Origin: Bin87 sp965243255
GTDB taxonomy: Bacteria; Chloroflexota; Dehalococcoidia; Lucifugimonadales; UBA3495
Direction: 5' to 3'
Length of the DNA stretch: 64,000 nucleotides
Assembly (NCBI GenBank): GCA_965243255.1
Contig: CBDEUH010000004.1
Coordinates: 1,116,001 to 1,180,000, forward strand
This document shows, piece after piece, positions 16,510 to 24,735 of the stretch. Numbering within the stretch: the stretch's first letter is position 1; every line of letters begins with the position of its first letter. A program made the position numbers and the translations under genes. The notes beneath the pieces are model-generated. The model was not told where the DNA came from and did no database searches. It was given only the letters and a program-made list of their open reading frames with translations.

Positions 16510-16920
16510 CTATTCCACCAATTGCCACTCGTGTATCAACTGTCCGGGGGCCACTTCTTCGAAGGCAACCTCCACCGCCGCGCCCACTGGCACCTCGTAG
16601 GCCGGAACACCCGGCAGGTTGGAGTAAAAATTCACGGTGGGGTCCGAGTCCAGCGTCACCAGGGCGAGATTGTAGGGCTGGTCGGGCATTCGACGGTTAA
16701 GGCGGCCGTCCTCGATGACGATGTAGGCGGCGATGTGGCCCTTGCCAGCCACCTCCTTCCACTCCAGAAAATCGGCGGAGCCGCACACCTGGCAGGCCGC
16801 TTGGGGCGGGTATTGGAGCTTGTTGCAGGCGGTGCAGTTCTGGATGACCAAGCGCTTCTCGTTCACCGCATCCCAGAACGGCTGGCTCAGGTCATCGGGC
16901 ACCGGAATTATCTTTGGCAT
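16510..16920 (-). CDS. Zn-ribbon OB-fold (DUF35) acyl-CoA-associated protein
   Basis: 136 residues from MPKIIPVPDD. Rubredoxin-like zinc ribbon CTACNKLQYPPQAACQVC at residues ~32-49, then an OB fold (GHIAAYIVIEDG, YNLALVTLDSD, VGAAVEVAFEEV). DUF35 proteins pair with thiolase-like enzymes and bind acyl-CoA; the thiolase-like gene is immediately downstream, so a heteromeric complex is likely. Confidence 0.88.
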   Translation of the reverse strand: MPKIIPVPDDLSQPFWDAVNEKRLVIQNCTACNKLQYPPQAACQVCGSADFLEWKEVAGKGHIAAYIVIEDGRLNRRMPDQPYNLALVTLDSDPTVNFYSNLPGVPAYEVPVGAAVEVAFEEVAPGQLIHEWQLVE

Positions 16921-17280
16921 GGCTTGACTCCAAGATGATCGAGCGGTCTCGGTAGGTACCCCAAACCGGGAGCCAGAGAACATAAAAAGCGGCAAAGTCT
17001 TGCCGCTTCGCTCAATGCACTCAATGTGTGATGGTGCCGAGCGGGGTACTCGCTGGCGACTACAACGCGCTGAGGTGGTATGGGCCGTTACGTGAGATGC
17101 CCGGCTCAGTTCGTTACGTTCGATGCGGTTTGGAGCGAGCTGGCTCCGAAATTTTATCCCACATTTGCCCCGCAAAATCAAGGGCCGGCGCTGCTGGGGA
17201 GTGTAGCGGAGCACCTCGCCCGCATTGGCTTCACCATCGGTTTGGCAACGAGGGAGCCCGCGGCGTTTTGCGCTAGTGGA
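16921..17280. other. Non-coding gap of 360 bases
   Basis: No gene recognised. Two overlapping plus-strand frames (17028-17276, 17080-17328) lack ribosome sites and familiar content. The only structure seen is the terminator-like hairpin at 16984-17008. Confidence 0.4.
16984..17008 (-). terminator. Rho-independent terminator candidate for the CoA-transferase pair
   Basis: On the minus strand AAGCGGCAA-GACT-TTGCCGCTT makes a perfect 9-bp stem with a 4-base loop, running into five T. It lies 270 bases past the stop of the CoA-transferase gene and 64 bases before the OB-fold gene. Confidence 0.5.
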
Positions 17281-18489
17281 TCAGATAACCCTCGCCGCCC
17301 GCAGCAATCCCAGGTCGCGAACGTTTAGGCCCAGTTCGCCGCACAGAATCTCCACGTTGTGCTCGCCCAGGCGGGGCGCCGGCCGGGCCGCCGCCATGGC
17401 GTTTTCACCGTCGACAAAGAATCCCGAACCCGGGTATTGCAACGGGCCGGCGCTGGCATGGTCCATCTTTACGAAAAACCCTCTTTCTTCCAGGTGCGGC
17501 GATTCCACCACCTGCTGCGGGGTCTGAACCAAGCCTATCACCAGTCCCCGGGCCATGGTCTCGCGCATCAAGTCCAGGTTGGTCCACTGGGCCAGCTTGG
17601 GGGCTACCAGTCCATGAAGCTCCTCCCAGTGTTCCATCCGGCCAGATCGGGACGAGAACTTGGGGTCAAGCAGTCCCGGTTCCTCCAGAAACTCGGCCCA
17701 CGCCTCCATGGGACGGCCGCCGGTGCCGGCCGTGGTGAGCGTTACCTCCCCGTCCAGGGTAGGTAGGTGCATCCCGTCCATTACGTTGCCGTCACTGCCG
17801 CCCCGGTGGGGGTTGCGTCCGGTGTAGGTGTAGGGGTGAATCAGGCCTGAGGGGGTGCTGACGGCGGCCTCCATGGTCGAAACATCGATGTGCGTTCCTT
17901 TTCCTGACTGCTCGCGCCGCAGGAGCGCCGCCATTACCGCTACCGCCCCGTTGCGGGCTGCGGTAATCTCCATCTGCTGCAAGGCCGTGCCCATGGGCGG
18001 TAGGCTGGCCGAACCAGTTACTGCGTAAAGGTAGCCGCCCATGGCCTGAGCCACGAGGTCATCGCCCTGGTAGCCGGCATAGGGCCCATCCTGACCAAAA
18101 TAGGTGATGGAAACCAGGATCAGGCCGGGGTTGGATTGGGACAGCTGGTCGTAGCCCAGTCCCAATCCCGCCAGCGTCCCCGGTGGATAGGTTTCAAGGA
18201 TGATATCCGCGGTGGCGGCCAATTGCTGGAAAAGCTCGCGGCCATCTGCCTGTTCCACGTCCAGCGTGATGCCCCGCTTGTTGGTATTGAAGGCAAGGTA
18301 GGACGTGCTCCGGTCGGGATGGGGAACCTCGTCAATGAAGGGCGGCTCGTGGCGGGCCTGGTCTCCCCAGCCGGGCGGCTCAACCTTGATGGTATCCGCG
18401 CCCTGGTCGGCCAGCAGCTTGGCGCAATAGGCGCCGGAAGGCCGGTGGGTCAGTTCCAGCACGCGCAATTCTGCAAGTATTCCGGGCAT
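17281..18489 (-). CDS. CaiB/BaiF (class III) CoA-transferase, Glu at the catalytic Asp position
   Basis: 402 residues from MPGILAELRV (GGAGCAACC upstream). Typical pattern: RVLELTHRPSGAYCAKLLADQGAD, IKVEPPGWGDQAR, NKRGITLDV, FGQDGPYAGYQGDD, GKGTHIDVSTMEA. Where most members have an Asp that forms the aspartyl-CoA anhydride, alignment of QMEITAARNGAVAVMAALL puts Glu. Transfers CoA between carboxylic acids. Follows a second CoA-transferase gene by 16 bases, so the two may act together or form a heterodimer, as in some succinyl-CoA-dependent systems. Confidence 0.91.
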   Translation of the reverse strand: MPGILAELRVLELTHRPSGAYCAKLLADQGADTIKVEPPGWGDQARHEPPFIDEVPHPDRSTSYLAFNTNKRGITLDVEQADGRELFQQLAATADIILETYPPGTLAGLGLGYDQLSQSNPGLILVSITYFGQDGPYAGYQGDDLVAQAMGGYLYAVTGSASLPPMGTALQQMEITAARNGAVAVMAALLRREQSGKGTHIDVSTMEAAVSTPSGLIHPYTYTGRNPHRGGSDGNVMDGMHLPTLDGEVTLTTAGTGGRPMEAWAEFLEEPGLLDPKFSSRSGRMEHWEELHGLVAPKLAQWTNLDLMRETMARGLVIGLVQTPQQVVESPHLEERGFFVKMDHASAGPLQYPGSGFFVDGENAMAAARPAPRLGEHNVEILCGELGLNVRDLGLLRAARVI

Positions 18490-18505
18490 GGTTGCTCCAT
18501 CTCGA

Positions 18506-19765
18506 TTACGGCCTTGGTTCGTCGGGCCGGGGTGCACCAAAAACCACGCCGTTGGATTCCAGTTCCGCTAATTCCGTCGGCGACAATCCGGCCAACTCTA
18601 CCAGTATCGCCTCGTTGTCCTGACCCAAGCCGGCGACCTTCTCTATTGACATGGGATTACCGGGATCTCTGTAGGGTCGCCCGGCGAATATACGAGGACC
18701 AACGGCGGGTGCCTGAGGGTTGGCAAATTCGCGCATATAGTCCCGTTCCCGCAGGTGAACGTCGTTTACCAGGTCCTGGGCGGTCATGGCCGAACCGGCG
18801 GCGATGCCCAGGCCCTGCAACCTCTGGGCCAGCTCTAGGTCGTCGTGCTGGGAGGTCCAGTTACCGATGGACTCGTCCAGTTCATGGCGGTTGTGCCAAC
18901 GGGCCAATGCGGTGTCGAATTTGGCTTCTTCGGCCCACTGGGGCCGGCCCATTGCTTCCTTCAGGTATTCCCATTCTGTTTCGGACGACACGACGATAAC
19001 TATCCAACGGTCGTTGCCCCTAGCCGGGTACACATTGTGCGGCGCCTTCCACCAGTGGGCGCAGCCCAAACGGTCGCGGGTAATGCCTCGCTGCGCTTCC
19101 AGGATGGCCGGCCCCACAGCGGAGACCCCGGTTTCCAGCATGGTAAGGTCAACACGCATGCCCATGCCCGTCTTGTTGCGCTGGTACAGGGCCAGCAGCA
19201 GGGCGTAGGCCACGTTGTTGCCCACGGAATGGTCCATGTAGTTGGGGCTGGCCCGCTGTGACGGACCGCCCTCGTAACCGGTCAAGTAGGACAAACCACA
19301 GGCGGCATCTACGGTGCGGGCTCGGGAGCCGGCCCGCCGCCAGGGTCCGGTGTAACCGTAAGCGGTGCTGCTGAGGGTGATGATACGGGGGTTGATGGCT
19401 GAGAGGGTGTCATGATCGAAGCCGAACCGCTGCATGGTGCCGGGACGGAAGTTGTCGGTAACGATATCGGCCTTCTCCACCAGCTTGAGAAAGACTTCCT
19501 TTCCTTTTGGGTTGGTAACGTCCATGCACAGGCTGCGCTTGTTGCGGGTGCCGTAATAGACGAGGTTGCCGGCTTCGTTCCACCACTCTTCGCCCGGGGT
19601 TCCTTCAGGAAAGGGGCCGGCTTTGCGGTCCTGCAGGTGGTCGGGGCTTTCGACGCGGATGACATCGGCGCCCAGGTCGGCAAGGAATCCCGTCCCCCAC
19701 GGTAGGGCATGCACCTGCTCCAGGGTGAGGACTCTAACGCCGTTGAGAATTCCCTGCTCCGCCAT
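18506..19765 (-). CDS. CaiB/BaiF (class III) CoA-transferase
   Basis: 419 residues from MAEQGILNGV; GGAGG lies about 10 bases upstream. Motifs: RVLTLEQVHALPWGTGFLAD, IRVESPDHLQDRK, NKRSLCMDV, DIVTDNFRPGTMQRFGFD, YGYTGPWRRAG. The expected catalytic Asp is present in SPNYMDHSVGNN. First gene of the minus-strand CoA-transferase pair, divergent from the hydrolase at 19995. Confidence 0.92.
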   Translation of the reverse strand: MAEQGILNGVRVLTLEQVHALPWGTGFLADLGADVIRVESPDHLQDRKAGPFPEGTPGEEWWNEAGNLVYYGTRNKRSLCMDVTNPKGKEVFLKLVEKADIVTDNFRPGTMQRFGFDHDTLSAINPRIITLSSTAYGYTGPWRRAGSRARTVDAACGLSYLTGYEGGPSQRASPNYMDHSVGNNVAYALLLALYQRNKTGMGMRVDLTMLETGVSAVGPAILEAQRGITRDRLGCAHWWKAPHNVYPARGNDRWIVIVVSSETEWEYLKEAMGRPQWAEEAKFDTALARWHNRHELDESIGNWTSQHDDLELAQRLQGLGIAAGSAMTAQDLVNDVHLRERDYMREFANPQAPAVGPRIFAGRPYRDPGNPMSIEKVAGLGQDNEAILVELAGLSPTELAELESNGVVFGAPRPDEPRP

Positions 19766-19994
19766 TGCCCTTGGACCTCCATTTGCCGCTGCCGTGCAGC
19801 AAAGTATGACGGGGACAATGATAGTCCAGACGGCGATAGACGACAATAAGAAAGGAGCCATCGAGGCAAATGGGTGTGCGTGATCAATGAGACCGCCAAT
19901 CCTGGTTCACGAGTGCTAGAATCACCAAGAGAACTCACCGTCACAATGCGGGATTTGACGTATCACCATTGGCCGTTGGCCCACCGGAGGAGTC

Positions 19995-22001
19995 TTGGCA
20001 ATTACAGAACTGGAAATCACCAACATCACCAGTTTCGCGTCCGGCGAGAGCTTCGGCGAGGTGGGCCCCTATCAGCTGCTTGAAGGCACCGCTCATTACG
20101 CGGTGGACCCGTCGCATCCGCGAAACCAGGGGATCACGGACCTGGACCTGGCACCGCGCAATGCCGGCGGCAAAGTGGAGTTTTCGGCAGACTTCGCCAT
20201 GCTCCAGCCGGCGAACGTTGACCGGGGAAACCGCCGCATTTTGTTCGACGTGGTGAACCGGGGAAGGAAAACCGCGTTGAGTCTGAACAGCGTGCCCACG
20301 GCCAACGACCCCACGTCTCCTCTTGAAGCCGGCAACGGCTATCTGATGCGGCGAGGCTACACGGTGGTGTGGGGCGGCTGGCAGGCCGATGTCCCTCCGA
20401 CTCCGGGGCTGATCGGGCTGCATGCTCCGGAGGCAATCGGCCCCCAGGGACCGCTGACCGGAAGGATTATGTGCCAGTTTCAGTGCAACGAACCCACCCA
20501 GGTTTTCCTGCTGGCCGACCGCCAGCACCTGCCCAATCCTGCCGCAGATCCCGAGGAGGCCGGGGCCACGCTGACGGTGCGGGACCTGCCCAACAGTCCG
20601 GCCATACCGGTGGACCGGGGGCAGTGGTCATTCGTGCGGGTGGAAGACGCCGACCTAGAGCCGCAGCACAACCACATTTACATGCCGTCCGGATTCGAGC
20701 CGGGAAGAATCTATCAGTTGGTCTATACGACCACCGGCAGCCGCATCGTGGGTCTAGGGTTCGCGGCCATGCGGGACGTGGTCTCGTTCCTGAAGCACGC
20801 ACCAGCATCGGCGGGGAATCCCTGCGCCGACGGCATTGGCTATGCCTACGCCATGGGGCGTTCCCAGAGCGGGCGGTTCCTCCGCCAGTACATCCACGTC
20901 GGCATCAACGAGGACGAGGAGGATAGGCCGGCGCTGGACGGAATTATCCCTCACGTAGCCGGGGCGATGCGCGGCGAGTTCAACTTGCGCTTCGGACAGC
21001 CGTCCAAGGATGTCTGCTACATTATTCCGGAGATGTTTCCCTTCACGGACACGACTCAAACAGACCCGGTGACGGGGTTGCAAGGGTCACTGCTGGACGC
21101 CATGGAGCGGCGGGGCTCCATGCCCAAGCTTATGTTCACCAACACCTCCGCTGAGTACTGGCGAGGTGACGCCGCGCTGATCCACACCGACCTGGAGACC
21201 TTGACCGACGCGGCCGAATCCGCCACGGCGCGCCGCTACCACTTCGCCGGCTGCCAGCACGGTTCGGGGGAGTTTCCTCCGCTGGAAATCCGAACCAATG
21301 ACGGCATCAAGGGCCAGCTTCCTTTCAACAGCGTGGACTACGCGCCCCTCCTGCGGGCCGCGCTGGACAACCTGGATCGCTGGGTAACCACGGGTGAGGA
21401 GCCACCGGCCAGCCGTCATCCCAGCCTGGACGACGGAACCGCCGTGGAATCCCACACACTGCTGGAGCGATTCGGCCGGCTTCCCGGAGTGCGGGTTCCT
21501 ACCCAAACCACCCGGGCGATACGGCTGGACTATGGACCGGAATCGCACCTAGGACGCACTACGAAGCTGCCGGCCGACGAGGGTGAGGAGTTTCCGGCGT
21601 TGGTCGCAGACCTTGACGAGTCGTTCAACGAGCGGGGCGGTATCCGACTGCCAGACCTGGCGGTGCCGGTGGCTACCTACACCGGGTGGAACCTGCGCGA
21701 CGAGAGCATCGGCAACCCCGAGCTCTTCATCGGCATCACCGGCGGACTGGCCGGTTGGACGCTGCCGCTGCCCGCTACGCAGGCTGAGCGCGAGGCGTCC
21801 GGCGACCCGCGGGCGTCCATCGAGGAGCGGTACGCCAGCCGAGAGGACTACCTGGAACAGGTTACCCGGGCGGCTATGGAGTTGGTGGCGGAGAAATATC
21901 TGCTGGAGGAGGACATGGCGGAGGTGGTGGACCTGGCGGGGAGGAAGTACGACTACTGGGCCGTAGCGGCCGGAGGTGACCATGGCATTCGCGCACCCTG
22001 A
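19995..22001 (+). CDS. Large alpha/beta-hydrolase domain-containing protein (Abhydrolase_10 type)
   Basis: 668 residues starting at TTG with a perfect GGAGGAG 3 bases before it. The central GRSQSGRFLRQYIH contains a nucleophile-elbow-like Ser, followed by FNEDEEDRPALDGIIPHVAG-like segments typical of this large hydrolase group, whose members are often annotated only as 'alpha/beta hydrolase domain-containing'. A His suitable for a triad is in FAGCQHGSGEF. No signal peptide. It starts a rightward run with rhodanese, LLM oxidoreductase and LUD genes. Substrate unknown. Confidence 0.85.
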   Translation: MAITELEITNITSFASGESFGEVGPYQLLEGTAHYAVDPSHPRNQGITDLDLAPRNAGGKVEFSADFAMLQPANVDRGNRRILFDVVNRGRKTALSLNSVPTANDPTSPLEAGNGYLMRRGYTVVWGGWQADVPPTPGLIGLHAPEAIGPQGPLTGRIMCQFQCNEPTQVFLLADRQHLPNPAADPEEAGATLTVRDLPNSPAIPVDRGQWSFVRVEDADLEPQHNHIYMPSGFEPGRIYQLVYTTTGSRIVGLGFAAMRDVVSFLKHAPASAGNPCADGIGYAYAMGRSQSGRFLRQYIHVGINEDEEDRPALDGIIPHVAGAMRGEFNLRFGQPSKDVCYIIPEMFPFTDTTQTDPVTGLQGSLLDAMERRGSMPKLMFTNTSAEYWRGDAALIHTDLETLTDAAESATARRYHFAGCQHGSGEFPPLEIRTNDGIKGQLPFNSVDYAPLLRAALDNLDRWVTTGEEPPASRHPSLDDGTAVESHTLLERFGRLPGVRVPTQTTRAIRLDYGPESHLGRTTKLPADEGEEFPALVADLDESFNERGGIRLPDLAVPVATYTGWNLRDESIGNPELFIGITGGLAGWTLPLPATQAEREASGDPRASIEERYASREDYLEQVTRAAMELVAEKYLLEEDMAEVVDLAGRKYDYWAVAAGGDHGIRAP

Positions 22002-22854
22002 GTATCTGGTATCAACCGAGTGGCTGGCCGAGCGCCTGGGGGAGGACGATGTATGCGTCTTCGAGACGACTGTTTTCCTGCACCGCGGCGAGGGCGGCGT
22101 CCGTGCGGAATCGGGCCGGGCCGAGTACGACACCGGGCACATCCCCGGCGCGGGCTTCCTGGAATTGCAGGCAGAGTTCTCCGATAACGACCAGCCCTAC
22201 CGATTCATGATGCCTGCGGCGGAGGCGTTCGCAGAAGCTGCCGGGCGTCACGGCATCACCGAGTCGTCGAAACTCGTGCTGTATGACCGCCTGGGATCAC
22301 AGTGGGCGGCCCGGTTCTGGTGGATGTTCCGCTCCATGGGATGCACCGGCGCGGTGGTGCTGGACGGTGGCTGGAAACGCTGGACTGCCGAAGGTCGAGC
22401 CGTGTCCACCGACCCGGCGATGGCGTCGCCGGCAACCTTTAGCCCAACACCTGACCCGGCGCGCTTCGCCGACCTTGCAGAGGTGCGGGCGTTCATGGAG
22501 TCGAGCGGGGGCAGTTGCCTGATCAACGCACTGGGGCGAGACCAACACTCGGGCGAAGACGGCGGGCGCGCCTACGGACGGGCGGGCCACATTCCAGGGG
22601 CGTCCAACGTGCCATCGGGCGAGTTGATAGATCCGCAGACCGGGCTGTACCGACCGGCGGAGGAATTGGCCGCGCTGTTCGCCGAGGCGGGAGCAGACCC
22701 GGCGCAACGGGTGGTCACCTACTGCGGCGGCGGAATCGCGGCGTCGAACGACGCATTCGTTTTGGCAATGCTGGGTTACCAGAACGTGGCGGTGTACGAC
22801 GCTTCGATGTCGGAATACGCGGCCGACCCGTCGCTGCCGCTGGTGGCGGACTGA
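21982..22854 (+). CDS. Sulfurtransferase (two-domain rhodanese)
   Basis: 290 residues from MAFAHPEYLV, preceded by GGAGGTGACC; overlaps the hydrolase end by 20 bases. Two rhodanese domains: the first has YDTGHIPGAGFLEL, LVLYDRLGSQWAARFWWMF and lacks Cys; the second has GRAGHIPGASNVP and the active-site loop VTYCGGGIAAS with the persulfide Cys. Thiosulfate or 3-mercaptopyruvate is the likely sulfur donor. The GGGIA loop is closer to thiosulfate:cyanide types than to the mercaptopyruvate CGSGVTA loop. Confidence 0.93.
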   Translation: MAFAHPEYLVSTEWLAERLGEDDVCVFETTVFLHRGEGGVRAESGRAEYDTGHIPGAGFLELQAEFSDNDQPYRFMMPAAEAFAEAAGRHGITESSKLVLYDRLGSQWAARFWWMFRSMGCTGAVVLDGGWKRWTAEGRAVSTDPAMASPATFSPTPDPARFADLAEVRAFMESSGGSCLINALGRDQHSGEDGGRAYGRAGHIPGASNVPSGELIDPQTGLYRPAEELAALFAEAGADPAQRVVTYCGGGIAASNDAFVLAMLGYQNVAVYDASMSEYAADPSLPLVAD

Positions 22855-22887
22855 GGACTCAAACGCCACGAGAGCTGGAGGTGAGCC

Positions 22888-23946
22888 ATGACGCAGGCGG
22901 CCACGCTTAGCGATACGCTGGAGTTCGGGCTGTTCGATTGGATTGAGTGGGACAAGTCAGCTCCCAGCGAGATTTTCGAGAATCGCCTGCGGATGCTGGA
23001 GTACGCCGACCGGAGCGGGTTCTATAGCTACCACCTGGCGGAGCATCACATCACGCCGCTGAGTGTGTCGCCCTCGCCGGCCGTGTTCCTGGCGGCGGCA
23101 GCGCAGCGGACGACGAACCTGCGGCTGGGTCCTCTGGTATTCCTGCTTCCCTTCTACAATCCCATCCGGCTTTACCACGAGATCTGTATGCTGGACAACC
23201 TGAGCAACGGGCGGTTGGATCTGGGCGTGGGCCGGGGCGTCTCGCCCGTTGAAGCGGCGGAGTTCGGGGTGGACCTGGGCATCAGCTGGGAAATGTTCAA
23301 CGAGCAGATGGAGATGTTCACAGCCGGCTTCACCACCGGGATGCTGAATCACAGGGGGAAGCACTACAACTACGAGGACATCGAACTGTGGATCGCCCCG
23401 CATCAGAAGCCCTATCCGCCGCTTTGGTACGCCAGCAACAACATCGAGACGGTGCCGTGGATGGCGCGGCATGGCTTCAACACCTGCACGGTGTTCGCCG
23501 ACAATGCCGGCGTCAAAGCCCATTATGACCGGTACAAGCAGGTGTGGAATGCCGAGCGGATGTCGGATGGTCTGAACAGCCACGTAACCGCCCCGAAGTT
23601 GGGGCTGGTGCGGCACATGTACATCGCGGACAATGACGAGCAGGCCCGGGGAGAAGCCAAGGCGGCGTACCGAACGTGGTTCCACAACATCGATTACCTG
23701 TGGGCGAAAAACGGCCTGGACCGCCTGGGTGCGATGCGGGATTTCGACTCGCTGGAGTCGCGTGACGTGGTAATCGTGGGGAAGCCGGAGACCGTTCGGG
23801 AGCGGGTGCAGCGGGCGATTGACGAGACGGGCATCAACTACTTCTGTCCCATATTCGCATGGGGCGACTTAACCCCCGGCCAAGTGATGCGGTGCATGGG
23901 CTTGTTCGTGGATGAAGTAATGCCGAACCTAAGGCCTAGCGGGTAA
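22888..23946 (+). CDS. LLM-class flavin-dependent oxidoreductase (luciferase-like)
   Basis: 352 residues with the bacterial-luciferase TIM barrel: FGLFDWIEWDKS at the start, YHLAEHHITPLSVSPSP, LRLGPLVFLLPFYNP, RLDLGVGRGVSPVEAAEFG, and GKPETVRERVQRAIDETG near the end. AEHH-x-T is characteristic of FMN-using alkanal-monooxygenase-like members. GGAGGTGAGCC precedes ATG. Likely a two-component monooxygenase with a separate flavin reductase; substrate unknown. Confidence 0.91.
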   Translation: MTQAATLSDTLEFGLFDWIEWDKSAPSEIFENRLRMLEYADRSGFYSYHLAEHHITPLSVSPSPAVFLAAAAQRTTNLRLGPLVFLLPFYNPIRLYHEICMLDNLSNGRLDLGVGRGVSPVEAAEFGVDLGISWEMFNEQMEMFTAGFTTGMLNHRGKHYNYEDIELWIAPHQKPYPPLWYASNNIETVPWMARHGFNTCTVFADNAGVKAHYDRYKQVWNAERMSDGLNSHVTAPKLGLVRHMYIADNDEQARGEAKAAYRTWFHNIDYLWAKNGLDRLGAMRDFDSLESRDVVIVGKPETVRERVQRAIDETGINYFCPIFAWGDLTPGQVMRCMGLFVDEVMPNLRPSG

Positions 23947-24040
23947 TACACGGACCGAAACAAGATTGCAACCCACCAGACTCCTACTAGCAATGGCAGA
24001 CAGGTGCGCACAGCGTATCGCAACGACGGGAGACGCGAAT

Positions 24041-24658
24041 ATGTCCACGGGCGCGACGTACACACCGGCATCCGCACAAACAATCAGCAGGACGATGGCG
24101 TCTCTGGCTGCCCGCAACGTGGAGGCAGTATTGGCGGAGAGCCGGGAGGCGGCGCTGGCCAAGCTGAAGGAGTTGGTGCCGGAGGGTAGCGAGGTGTTCG
24201 TCAGCACGTCGGAGACGTTAGACACCATCGGCTACACCGAGCATATGAATGGCAACGACCGGTACATCAACCTGCACGACCAGATGCTGGCCCAGCCCGA
24301 CGCAGCGTCCCAGCGGGAGTTTCGCCGCACTACCACCACCGCGGACTACTTTGTGGGCAGCGTCCAGGCCATCGCCGAGACGGGGGAGATCGTGGTCGCC
24401 AGCGGATCCGGCAGCCAGATTGGCGCTTTCGCCTATGGGGCCCGACGGGTCATCATGGTGGCGGGCACGCAGAAGATCTGCGCAACGCTGGCGGAGGCGG
24501 AGGCGCGCACCCGAGGCTACGCCCTGGAGCGGCATGACCGTTGGCTGGAAGACCGTGGCGGGTCCGCCGCGCCCATCGGCAAGTTCCTGGTGATGGAATA
24601 CGAGCCTGTGGTGGGGCGGATTACGATGATATTGATACCCGAAAGTCTGGGGTGGTAA
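24041..24658 (+). CDS. LUD-domain protein (LutC-like)
   Basis: 205 residues from MSTGATYTPA. Pattern of the LUD family: VEAVLAESREAALAKLKELVPEGSEVF in part, TLDTIGYTEHM, ADYFVGSVQAIAETGEIVVAS, GARRVIMVAGTQKI. LutC works with LutA/LutB in lactate utilisation; no LutA or LutB is nearby, so this is a stand-alone LUD protein of unknown partner. It lies between LLM and GMC oxidoreductases. Confidence 0.85.
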   Translation: MSTGATYTPASAQTISRTMASLAARNVEAVLAESREAALAKLKELVPEGSEVFVSTSETLDTIGYTEHMNGNDRYINLHDQMLAQPDAASQREFRRTTTTADYFVGSVQAIAETGEIVVASGSGSQIGAFAYGARRVIMVAGTQKICATLAEAEARTRGYALERHDRWLEDRGGSAAPIGKFLVMEYEPVVGRITMILIPESLGW

Positions 24659-24694
24659 GGAGGCGTTCAGGCTCCAGGGCACTCTCAAAAGCCG

Positions 24695-24713
24695 TGTACA
24701 ATGACCATGTACA
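24695..24713 (+). promoter_or_regulatory. Candidate operator before the GMC oxidoreductase gene
   Basis: TGTACA, seven bases, TGTACA: two identical palindromic hexamers centred 13 bases apart and 22 bases before ATG 24736. TACAAT inside it could be a -10 element, but no matching -35 is seen. The layout suits a dimeric repressor; identity unknown. Confidence 0.35.
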
Positions 24714-24735
24714 ACCCACGTAGGGAGCGTTTTCC

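Noticed and set aside
17028..17328. Two small plus-strand frames in the gap after the CoA-transferase pair
   Set aside because: No ribosome site, no family features, and overlap with the antisense gene end.
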